38,202 nucleotides of DNA from an uncultured archaeon (GTDB taxonomy: Archaea; Thermoplasmatota; E2; DHVEG-1), in NCBI GenBank assembly GCA_902384685.1, contig CABMCU010000093.1, forward strand, positions 1 to 38,202, given 5' to 3'. Below, one piece after another: positions 1 through 7,956 of the stretch (positions within the stretch are counted from its first letter, which is position 1; every line of letters starts with the position of its first letter). A program made the translations under genes and the position numbers. The notes under the pieces are model-generated. The model saw only the letters and a program-made list of their open reading frames with translations. It had not been told where the DNA came from and did not search any database.

Positions 1-342
1 AACCAGAATTGCACCATCCATAATCGCAGCGCCGGAAAGCATAGTTGCCATCAGCGTCTCATGACCAGGTTCATCAACAAACGATACCACCCGAAGCAAT
101 TCGGTTTTCCCTTTACAATTAGGACAAATTTTTTGCGTAGAATAACACGCAGGATCATCACACGTTGAACACTTATAAAATGCGGTATCCGCGTACCCAA
201 GGCGGATCGAAATACCTCGTTTCAACTCCTCGGAATGCTCATCGGTCCATTTACCAGTTAACCGTTGGGTGAGCGTAGTTTTCCCATGATCAACATGTCC
301 GATCATTCCGATATTGACTTCAGGAGGTTTCGAAAAACTCAT
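1..342 (-). CDS. eif2g: Translation initiation factor aIF2 subunit gamma (N-terminal part, runs off the window)
   Basis: Reverse-strand translation reads [32 protein letters not shown]...[26 protein letters not shown]...[30 protein letters not shown]-loop GHVDHGKT, zinc ribbon and DEPGHE, typical of aIF2-gamma. Confidence 0.93.
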   Translation of the reverse strand, partial: MSFSKPPEVNIGMIGHVDHGKTTLTQRLTGKWTDEHSEELKRGISIRLGYADTAFYKCSTCDDPACYSTQKICPNCKGKTELLRVVSFVDEPGHETLMATMLSGAAIMDGAILV

Positions 343-779
343 TATTGTTCCTCTTTCGTCTCCTTGGATGATGCTACTTCCTTCGTTTCTGTTTTTCCTT
401 CAGCTTTTATAATTTCATCAATCGGTTTTGCGCCAGGTTTCATGACCTTCATGTTTACCTGGACGATCTCCTGGTTTATTGTGTTTCCTCGAACTGATTT
501 CTTCTTCCGTTTCCCCCGTTCCTTAGGTTTATAACCAAGACCTTTACTCAGTAGTAATCGTCTTCGAGTAGAACCAGGTATATCGTGTCTCATCGGAAAT
601 CCATCTTTATCCGTTCCACCAGTGATTTGTAGTTTATATCCTGGAAGTGAGACGAAGATACCGTCAACTTCATCGTTGATTTTTTTACCAATCAACGAGT
701 TAGCATGATGACCACTTACAGTAATATTGTACGATTTTCCAGATTCTACATCGTTTACAACCACTTTGAATTCTACCAT
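342..779 (-). CDS. rps6e: 30S ribosomal protein S6e
   Basis: 145 aa; [16 protein letters not shown]...[63 protein letters not shown] is characteristic of S6e. Confidence 0.96.
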   Translation of the reverse strand: MVEFKVVVNDVESGKSYNITVSGHHANSLIGKKINDEVDGIFVSLPGYKLQITGGTDKDGFPMRHDIPGSTRRRLLLSKGLGYKPKERGKRKKKSVRGNTINQEIVQVNMKVMKPGAKPIDEIIKAEGKTETKEVASSKETKEEQ

Positions 780-1014
780 GGTTCTTTCTCCTTATAATTC
801 TTCTTTTTTCAGAGTAATCTTATAACGTAGATTTACAAGAAGTGGAATGGCGAGTATTTTATAAATCTTCTCCTTAACAGGGAATCACTATCTAGTTCTA
901 CGATTTTTCACAGAGTTTCTACCCTGTTTTTCATTATCTTTAAACACTCAAAAAGAATTTAAGGAATAAGATCATTCCAGTTCGAACTTTAATCATGGAT
1001 TAAAACGTGAGAGA

Positions 1015-1623
1015 ATGTACACTTTGACAAAAATAACTGATACAATTCGAGTGCCTCCAGAGCGATTTGGTGAAGATTTAAATGAGGCGATACGAGATAT
1101 CGTTCAAAAAACGTTTGAAGGGACAATCCGCCGGAGTCATGGGTTAATGGTAATTGTTGATAACATCACGCCCTTAGGCGACGGTATTGTAATTCATGGT
1201 GATGGTGGAATGTATCAGAAAGTGGAATTCGAAGCACTCACCTTCAATCCAATATTACAAGAAATCGTCGATGGTATTGTCTGTGAAATTGTTGAGTTCG
1301 GTGCATTTTGCCATATTGGTCCTCTTGATGCCCTATTGCATATGAGTCAGATTATGAATGATTACGTCGATGTCGACACAGAAAGCGGACGTATTCAGGG
1401 GAAAGAAACAAAACGGGTACTCAAAGTTGGTGACCCGCTTCGAGCACGTATTGTCGCTGTAAGTTTAAACGAGTTGTCTGCGCGGGAAAGTAAGATAGGC
1501 CTTACTATGCGGCAGCCTGCACTTGGCACCCATGAATGGTTGACCGAACCAAAAGATGAAAAACAGGAAAAAAAACGAGAAGAACGAAAAGAAAAACGGG
1601 ATGATCGGAGAGGTCGGAAATGA
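1015..1623 (+). CDS. rpo7: DNA-directed RNA polymerase subunit Rpo7 (E')
   Basis: 202 aa; MYTLTKITDTIRVPPERFGEDL... followed by an S1 domain (EIVDGIVCEIVEFGAFCHIGPLDALLHMSQI). Confidence 0.95.
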   Translation: MYTLTKITDTIRVPPERFGEDLNEAIRDIVQKTFEGTIRRSHGLMVIVDNITPLGDGIVIHGDGGMYQKVEFEALTFNPILQEIVDGIVCEIVEFGAFCHIGPLDALLHMSQIMNDYVDVDTESGRIQGKETKRVLKVGDPLRARIVAVSLNELSARESKIGLTMRQPALGTHEWLTEPKDEKQEKKREERKEKRDDRRGRK

Positions 1624-1805
1624 AGAACTTAAAAGCTTGTAAAAATTGTCATCTCTTGACGGAGAAGGATCGTTGTCCGAATTGTTCCGAGCAGACCGTT
1701 AATCGATGGCGTGGGTACGTGATAGTACGTGACCCTGAGCATTCTCAGGTTGCAAAGAAGATGAATATCCTAAAACCTGGTAAGTATGCATTGAAGGTTA
1801 GTTAA
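1620..1805 (+). CDS. spt4: Transcription elongation factor Spt4 (RNA polymerase E'' subunit)
   Basis: 61 aa with CKNCHLL..CPNC zinc ribbon and W.G.V.V.DP..S; 4-nt overlap with rpo7. Confidence 0.93.
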   Translation: MKNLKACKNCHLLTEKDRCPNCSEQTVNRWRGYVIVRDPEHSQVAKKMNILKPGKYALKVS

Positions 1806-1807
1806 GA

Positions 1808-2308
1808 ATGTATGTGTTACCTGATGATTTGAAAGACACATTGAAAGGGTATATCGGGGATCTCGTAGACGAGGCTGAACTTTTAAAACTCCTTAAAAAA
1901 GAAAAATACATTGTTTCTGTAGGAGATAAGGTGACATACACCTTACTCAAACACGGTATTACTCCTACTCTTTGTATTATTGATTATAAACTAGAGCGGA
2001 AACCATACCCGATGGAAATAAAAACATTTATTCAAAAATTTAGTACGACTCGTCTTCAGATAAAAAATCCTCCTGGAACTATTACTGATGAATTGTGGGA
2101 TGCGATTAAAACCGTTTTTAAAAACCTAAAAAACAGCCCTGTTTGTATCGAGGTGGACGGGGAAGAAGACCTTGCTTCCTTGGCCGCAATCTACCTTGCT
2201 CCGGGAGGCGTAACAGTAATATATGGATTGCCGAATAAGGGGGTCGTAGTCGTGAAAGCAACAGCAACAAATAAACAGAAAGTAAAAGAAGTATTAGATA
2301 GAATGTGA
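1808..2308 (+). CDS. GTP-dependent dephospho-CoA kinase (DUF359 family)
   Basis: 166 aa; VSVGDKVTYTLLKHGITPTLCIIDYKLERKP, VEVDGEEDLA and VIYGLPNKGVVVV motifs; position after spt4 matches common archaeal synteny. Confidence 0.88.
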   Translation: MYVLPDDLKDTLKGYIGDLVDEAELLKLLKKEKYIVSVGDKVTYTLLKHGITPTLCIIDYKLERKPYPMEIKTFIQKFSTTRLQIKNPPGTITDELWDAIKTVFKNLKNSPVCIEVDGEEDLASLAAIYLAPGGVTVIYGLPNKGVVVVKATATNKQKVKEVLDRM

Positions 2309-2314
2309 TGTACT

Positions 2315-2725
2315 ATGGAAATTGAGATTCAATCAAAAACCGATAACATCTTGCTTGGAAGAACAGACGTGCATTTTATTATTCTTCATGAGGGTGAAGG
2401 TAGTCCAAAACGAGATCTGGTGAGAAGCGAGCTGGCTGAGAAACTGAACGCAAAGAAAGAAACTATCATGGTTGATTTTATGCGATCTTCTTTTGGTGCT
2501 CGTAAAACAGTCGGTTATGCAAAAATTTACAAATCTATTGAAGATGCGAAAGCAGGTGAAGCAGATCCTATTTTGAAGCGTAATGGTTTGGGGACGAAGA
2601 AGAAGCCAAAGAAGGAAACAGCCAAAGAAGGCGACGAGAAGAAAGAAGTACCAAAGGAAAAACCTCAGAAACCAGAGCCGAAAGCACAACCGGCGGAAAA
2701 ACCTGCAGAGACGAAGAAGGAATAA
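2315..2725 (+). CDS. rps24e: 30S ribosomal protein S24e
   Basis: 136 aa; MEIEIQSKTDNILLGRTDVHFIILHEGEGSPKRDLVRSELAEKLNAKKETIMVDFMRSSFGARKTVGYAKIY, then a charged K/E/P tail. Confidence 0.94.
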   Translation: MEIEIQSKTDNILLGRTDVHFIILHEGEGSPKRDLVRSELAEKLNAKKETIMVDFMRSSFGARKTVGYAKIYKSIEDAKAGEADPILKRNGLGTKKKPKKETAKEGDEKKEVPKEKPQKPEPKAQPAEKPAETKKE

Positions 2726-2728
2726 AAC

Positions 2729-2893
2729 ATGATGAAACGAGAAGTGTTTAAGGTCGAAGGTGGCAAGATTGTACGGCAACGGAAAAGCTGTCCAAAATGC
2801 GGTGATGGCGTGTTCCTCGCAAACCATAAGGATAGATTAAGTTGCGGGAAATGTGGGTACACCGAATTCATAGCAAAGAAACCAGACGCCTAA
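2729..2893 (+). CDS. rps27ae: 30S ribosomal protein S27ae (54 aa; below the ORF-track length cutoff)
   Basis: Translated by hand: [59 protein letters not shown]...CGKCGYTE zinc ribbon; directly follows S24e. Confidence 0.94.
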   Translation: MMKREVFKVEGGKIVRQRKSCPKCGDGVFLANHKDRLSCGKCGYTEFIAKKPDA

Positions 2894-3469
2894 ATAATCT
2901 GATTAATTAACATCTTATATTACAAATTTTTTCATTGATCGTGGTAAATCAAATTTTATACCTATTAATATCTTATCAAACAAGTGAGATTTGGAAAAAT
3001 AATTATATCAGATATGATACTATATATGAAAGTTTGAATAATCGTAAAAAAACATCAATAATATAAATTACATCGATTATTAACATTAACGTAGGGATTG
3101 TAGCTCGTATGGATAGAATAGTATCGGATACGATTTGATAAATTGCTATAAGTAAAAATTTAAGACATACTCTATAGTTTTACCAAGTTTAATTTTGGTT
3201 TGATTGGTATTTCTATCAGATAATCAATATTCAAAAAACATATAATGCGATTATTGTTGAACCAATCGTTCTTCATCAAATAATAACCTGATTACATCTA
3301 AATCTCAAGTGAAATCCTTGACAAAATTTCGCATATGAATCTTATAATTTTTCAAAAAATATAAACAAGATTCACCATAGGAAATTTTTTCTTTATTTTA
3401 TTATTAAAGAAAAAGACAATTAAGGTAAGCAAAACCTAATAATTCTCATAGTGATTAGCCGAACACGTT

Positions 3470-3543
3470 GGGCCTGTAGTGTAGCTTGGATATCACAGAG
3501 GCCTCCGGAGCCTCTAACTCGGGTTCAAATCCCGACAGGTCCG
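3470..3543 (+). tRNA. tRNA-Arg (anticodon CCG)
   Basis: Cloverleaf folded by hand: acceptor GGGCCTG/CAGGTCC, anticodon arm GAGGC-CTCCGGA-GCCTC (anticodon CCG), T arm TCGGG-TTCAAAT-CCCGA, discriminator G; no encoded CCA. Confidence 0.95.
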
Positions 3544-3744
3544 TTAATTTCAATAATATCTTCTGAAAAAAAGAATTGAATAGCGAGAATTTATTTCTTC
3601 TCCTCCTTACTTTTCTTGGAAAATTTATACAACAGTATACGAAAGGAATAATTTTTTCCCTTTATTTTCTATTAACGAATCCGTAACTTTATATCTCATA
3701 TATTGATGTAGGGTCATTCTTCAACGAAATTTCAAGTGCAGTGA

Positions 3745-4806
3745 GTGATTATGGGAGAAGCTGAGAAGATTCAAAAGAGTTCTTTTTACGTCTCCCTCTC
3801 AAAAGATGGAGTCACCACAAAGCTTGAAAGCGATAACGTCTCAGAAATTATCGGTCTCTTTAAAGAAGATTCGTTGGAATGGATGGATTTTACTGTTGAC
3901 AATATTAATGAGGATAGTTTTGTTATTGCAACTTCTCTGAAATTTAGTTTACAGCTTGTAGCTAGTGTTCTTTCAGATCGATATTCATCTTATGAGGATT
4001 TAGACACGGAATTAGGTTTAATGCTACCCGCAGTACGTGTAGATCAATTTGACGTAAAGGTCTTACCTCTACTTATTTTTATTAGAAAAAATTTGCTTCT
4101 TACAATTCATCCAAAGGCAGTAGTTCGATTACAAAAAATTTACCGATATGCCGAAGTTTTCATGAAGAAAATCCGTCAAGATCTCCCTTGGAATGATAAA
4201 CTCACTATTCTGTTGACTCGAATCATTGACGAGAACAACCAGAAGAATTTCAATGGTCTGCGAATGATTGAAGAAGAAGGCGATGAACTTGGAAAATATA
4301 TGGTACAACCGACTGCGCCACGGACTCAAATCGGTAATGACATTTATAAAATGAAACATGCTCTTATCACCTATCTCAACACACTCTGGGCTTCCTGGGA
4401 TGTGATTAACTCTTTACGATATGGAGATGCAGAGACAATAACGGATAATCAGAAACTACTGCAACATGTCGGAATTTTAGGAGATGACATCAATAGACAG
4501 ATCGCCCTCAGCGAACATATGAGTGAGGTACTCGCATCAGGTCTTGAGGTACTTCAAACAATTTATAACAATCAGTTGCAGATGTTAAATAATCGTCTTG
4601 CGTTTTTAGCAACCTGGCTTGCAGTTCTTGGTACTGCAGTGCTAGTACCAAACACCCTTGCAACCGTGTTTGGTATGCCAGGATTTGCATTCTTGGACTG
4701 GAAAATCTCTGTGGCGTTAATATTATTGTCGACATTTCTATCTGGTTATCTTATGTACGCTGTAATGAAGAAGAAAAATTGGATACCACCAAAACTTGAA
4801 GGCTAA
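3745..4806 (+). CDS. CorA-like divalent-cation transporter family protein
   Basis: 353 aa; long helical cytoplasmic domain, YNNQLQMLNNRLAFLATWLAVLGTAVLVPNTLATVFGMP then a second C-terminal TM: CorA architecture with a GMP variant of the GMN motif. Start is GTG 3745 or ATG 3751. Confidence 0.8.
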   Translation: MIMGEAEKIQKSSFYVSLSKDGVTTKLESDNVSEIIGLFKEDSLEWMDFTVDNINEDSFVIATSLKFSLQLVASVLSDRYSSYEDLDTELGLMLPAVRVDQFDVKVLPLLIFIRKNLLLTIHPKAVVRLQKIYRYAEVFMKKIRQDLPWNDKLTILLTRIIDENNQKNFNGLRMIEEEGDELGKYMVQPTAPRTQIGNDIYKMKHALITYLNTLWASWDVINSLRYGDAETITDNQKLLQHVGILGDDINRQIALSEHMSEVLASGLEVLQTIYNNQLQMLNNRLAFLATWLAVLGTAVLVPNTLATVFGMPGFAFLDWKISVALILLSTFLSGYLMYAVMKKKNWIPPKLEG

Positions 4807-4838
4807 AAAAATAAATACGAGATGTGATTCCAAGATCA

Positions 4839-5306
4839 TTAAAAAATCTTTGGTATCATTCTCCAAGGGACTTTTTTCATATATTCTTTGTAGAGTTCAC
4901 CATACTGTTTTATTAACAGTTTTTCTTCATCGATGATACTCCAAATCATTATTGGTATTGCGATAATAGCGATTATGAGTGCGAACACGGAATAGAAAAA
5001 CAACGCAAGACCAAATCCGACGATGAGTAGGGATGTGTAATGAGGATGTCTGATGTATTGAAAAATTCCGCGAGTGACGAGTTGTCCTTTATAAGTTTTA
5101 TGCCAGAAAATCTCCCATTTAAAATAGACAAAAGTACCAAGAAGAAAAATGGTAAATCCTAGTATAATCGTTATTAATTTAGGTAATGGAATTTCCCAAA
5201 CACCATAACATGCGGTAAGTGGCCCAATGAGAATAATAAGAAGCAATGGTGCATAGTGTACAATGAACAATGCTCGTAGTTCTTTGGGTGGCTTGTAATG
5301 GAACAT
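4839..5306 (-). CDS. Isoprenylcysteine carboxyl methyltransferase (ICMT)/PEMT-family membrane methyltransferase
   Basis: 155 aa, multi-TM; TRGIFQYIRHPHYTSLLIVGFG...DEEKLLIKQYGELYKEYMKKVPWRMIP matches the ICMT-like signature. Confidence 0.85.
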   Translation of the reverse strand: MFHYKPPKELRALFIVHYAPLLLIILIGPLTACYGVWEIPLPKLITIILGFTIFLLGTFVYFKWEIFWHKTYKGQLVTRGIFQYIRHPHYTSLLIVGFGLALFFYSVFALIIAIIAIPIMIWSIIDEEKLLIKQYGELYKEYMKKVPWRMIPKIF

Positions 5307-5311
5307 AGTTG

Positions 5312-6070
5312 TTATATGATTTGTATACCGCCTTTGCCAATCTCGATATTTTGTGGTTTGAGCGTATGCTTGGTGCTTCGCATTTTCATAACGGCAAGCT
5401 TCCGCCGATCCATGGTCGGATCAAGGCTGAGAATGATGACGCCGTCTGCAAGGAACTCTGATAGCCCGTCGCGGGAGTAATTTGTAGAACCAGATGGAAG
5501 TTCTGAGGTAACAACTGCTGTACACTTTGATGTTTCTAATGCGTTCATGATATAATGGAGATGTAATCGTCGAACTGGAAAATTACCAGTCGATATTTCA
5601 TCGTGATCTATGCTGTCGGTCTCGCTGGCGAATTCCGGATTATTAATGTAGATAGGCATTTCAGAAAGGGGGGTAATAGAATCAAGAACGACGCGATCAT
5701 AATTTCCAGAAAGAATTTCGTTGACCATTGCTTCATAGATAAGTTTTTTATTAATATTAAGGAATAGGAATTTTACTTGTCCACTCTCGATTGCTGGTTG
5801 AAAATTGATACCCAGTTCTTGTGCTTGGAGTAAGAGTCCTTCGATTTTTTTATCGAGTGTAAGGTAGAGGCATTTTTTTCCTTCTTGAATTCCCATGGCG
5901 ATAAATTGATAACAGAAGATAGATTTTCCGCTGCCTGGTGGACCTGAAATTAGTGTGATGCTTTCTCTTGGGATTCCACCTGATAATAGTTCATCAAGTC
6001 CTTTAATACCTGTTTTGATTCGTTCTATTTTTCTCACTGTAACTTTATCATCGGTTTGGATGAGTGCCAT
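5312..6070 (-). CDS. KaiC/RAD55-type RecA-superfamily ATPase (copy A)
   Basis: 252 aa; GIKGLDELLSGGIPRESITLISGPPGSGKS (Walker A), DRVVLDSITPL (Walker B), DRRKLAVMKMRSTKH C-terminal motif. Confidence 0.9.
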   Translation of the reverse strand: MALIQTDDKVTVRKIERIKTGIKGLDELLSGGIPRESITLISGPPGSGKSIFCYQFIAMGIQEGKKCLYLTLDKKIEGLLLQAQELGINFQPAIESGQVKFLFLNINKKLIYEAMVNEILSGNYDRVVLDSITPLSEMPIYINNPEFASETDSIDHDEISTGNFPVRRLHLHYIMNALETSKCTAVVTSELPSGSTNYSRDGLSEFLADGVIILSLDPTMDRRKLAVMKMRSTKHTLKPQNIEIGKGGIQII

Positions 6071-6181
6071 AATCCATCCTCAAAACTGTATAGATGTGCG
6101 TATATAATTATTTTCTCCTCTCTTTTCTCCAGTATGATTATTATTGGCATGGTTTTTAGATACTATATTAATATTTATGAA

Positions 6182-6195
6182 AATGTTTATATATT
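6182..6195 (+). promoter_or_regulatory. Putative TATA/promoter element of small gene A (AATGTTTATATATT)
   Basis: Exact 14-nt match to 7538-7551; 57 nt upstream of ATG 6239, versus 53 nt for the other copy. Confidence 0.45.
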
Positions 6196-6238
6196 TATAA
6201 ATTAAAATATACTATACAGATGAATGAGACTGATAAGC

Positions 6239-6466
6239 ATGAACACAAAGGACATTAAAATCTGGATTTGGGTGCAACACGATAGAATACTCAAAGCCAT
6301 CTCAAATAAAGAAGCAGGCACCCTGACCATCTACGATGATTGCGATAATATCATCCTGCGACGAACTGGACTATCAAAACAACAAATCAAAACCATTGAT
6401 CTCATTTTTGCGACCTACAACCTTAAAGGAATTAGGGACCATAAAGAACCATTCACCTACTTGTGA
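6239..6466 (+). CDS. Small conserved protein, paralog of 7591-7845 (KaiC-neighbour family)
   Basis: 75 aa from ATG 6239 (ORF track starts at 6224); MNTKDIKIWIWVQHDRILKAISNKEAG...IILRRTGLSKQQIKTIDLIF aligns with 7591-7845 with one 1-residue gap. Confidence 0.75.
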   Translation: MNTKDIKIWIWVQHDRILKAISNKEAGTLTIYDDCDNIILRRTGLSKQQIKTIDLIFATYNLKGIRDHKEPFTYL

Positions 6467-7263
6467 TTAGAAAGCATCATCTGCCGCTCTGGGTACACTT
6501 TTATCCCTTGAGAGGTTATTTCTAAAGAAAACACTTTTTTCTGATGGTTCGAATATCGCATCTTCAAAACTTCAATTGCGTTCTCCCGTCGATCACCTAA
6601 TTGAATATTATATAATACAAGAATTCCATCTGCCAAAAACTCCTCGATGCCAGTATCACTAAACCGAGTTGGAATCTGTTCGGTCTCGGTAATCAGAAAT
6701 GATGTCGCACCAGTTTCTTCAAAGAAATTGAACAGTTGTTGCAAATATACCCGGTAGTTCTTCTCTTTGCTAATCGATGCAGAGATAACAGCGGTCAGCG
6801 AATCAACCACAATTATTTCAGGATTAAAATCCTTTGGGATAATCAACGGTTTAATCTTATACGATAACTCTGTTGCTGATCCAGACCCACTCACCGAACC
6901 AAATTTCATTCGTAAAATATCAAGTGGATTAATCTTCTGAATAAGTAACTGTCCAGAATCAACATATTTTTTTGCATCCCAACCAAACACATCCATACTA
7001 CGTTCGATCTTTTCGATACTCTCCTCGAAACTCACATACATGCAATGCTTCCCTTGAGTTACAAGATTATAACAGATCTGTCTGCAAAACGTGCTTTTCC
7101 CTGTCCCAGTCCCGCCCGCGACTAATACTGAGTTTCGCTTTGGAATACCACCTTCTGCAAATAACTTATCAAACCCAGGGATTTGGGTTTTCATTATCTG
7201 TTCTTCTTCTTTTTTCTTATTAGGATTGACATCAGCCATAGGAAAATCGCTCTCGTTTTTCAC
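6457..7263 (-). CDS. KaiC/RAD55-type RecA-superfamily ATPase (copy B)
   Basis: 268 aa; IPGFDKLFAEGGIPKRNSVLVAGGTGTGKST, CMYVSFEESIEKI (catalytic EE retained), EIIVVDSLTAV, DRRENAIEVLKMRYSNH. Confidence 0.9.
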   Translation of the reverse strand: MKNESDFPMADVNPNKKKEEEQIMKTQIPGFDKLFAEGGIPKRNSVLVAGGTGTGKSTFCRQICYNLVTQGKHCMYVSFEESIEKIERSMDVFGWDAKKYVDSGQLLIQKINPLDILRMKFGSVSGSGSATELSYKIKPLIIPKDFNPEIIVVDSLTAVISASISKEKNYRVYLQQLFNFFEETGATSFLITETEQIPTRFSDTGIEEFLADGILVLYNIQLGDRRENAIEVLKMRYSNHQKKVFSLEITSQGIKVYPERQMMLSNHK

Positions 7264-7537
7264 TCTTTAATCTGAAATCCTTAAACTCTTTATTTTCTAG
7301 AGAAGTGATCCTTGACTTATTTGAACATAGATATTGATAAGTATATTTATAATTAATACTACGCTAATTTTTCCATGGGTCACTTTCTATCCCGTTCCAT
7401 CTCTTTAACGACTACTGTGTCCATTTCTCTTATTTATATTATATAAAAGCACGTTGGTAAACTATCAGAATGAAAAAATCACTTCCTTTGATTGAGATCT
7501 TTCATCATTTTCCTCTTTTTTTTCCTGTTTTTGTCGC

Positions 7538-7551
7538 AATGTTTATATATT
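7538..7551 (+). promoter_or_regulatory. Putative TATA/promoter element of small gene B (AATGTTTATATATT)
   Basis: Identical 14-mer to 6182-6195; 53 nt upstream of ATG 7591. Confidence 0.45.
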
Positions 7552-7590
7552 GTTAAATTAATAAAATAATATATTAAAAAAGGAATTGTT

Positions 7591-7845
7591 ATGACAAGTG
7601 AACATATCTGGACTTGGCTGCAAACAAAAGGAAAAATCTTCAAGGTTATATCAGATCCAGAGCGAGGCATTATCGAAGTCATCAATGAAAAAGGAGAAAT
7701 ATTCATCCGAAAAACAAACCTGAGCAAACGACAAGTTGAAACAGTTGAAAAAAACTTTTTAAATCATATCGCAAAAAGATTAAATGGACGAGAATCTTTA
7801 ACATCATCTAAGAAACAAGACCTATTCGACCCTATGATTTCCTAA
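7591..7845 (+). CDS. Small conserved protein, paralog of 6239-6466
   Basis: 84 aa; HIWTWLQTKGKIFKVISDPERGIIEVINEKGEIFIRKTNLSKRQVETVEKNF; about 19 of 50 aligned positions identical to the 6239 gene by manual alignment. Confidence 0.78.
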   Translation: MTSEHIWTWLQTKGKIFKVISDPERGIIEVINEKGEIFIRKTNLSKRQVETVEKNFLNHIAKRLNGRESLTSSKKQDLFDPMIS

Positions 7846-7956
7846 AAAAAACATGTTCACCCGTTTCTATCTTTTATTTTATACTACTTTAAAAAATATA
7901 GATGTTTTATCTTAAATGAACTTCTCTTTTTTTTATAAAGTATTTGATAGAATACA

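Noticed and set aside
2333-2871. Minus-strand ORFs (164 aa, 68 aa) opposite S24e/S27ae
   Set aside because: Antisense to clearly conserved ribosomal proteins; F/L/W-rich composition is the complement of K/E-rich coding sequence.
7479-7727. Minus-strand 82-aa ORF overlapping small gene B
   Set aside because: Overlaps the promoter and 5' end of the better-supported plus-strand gene with a demonstrable paralog; low-complexity K/R tail.
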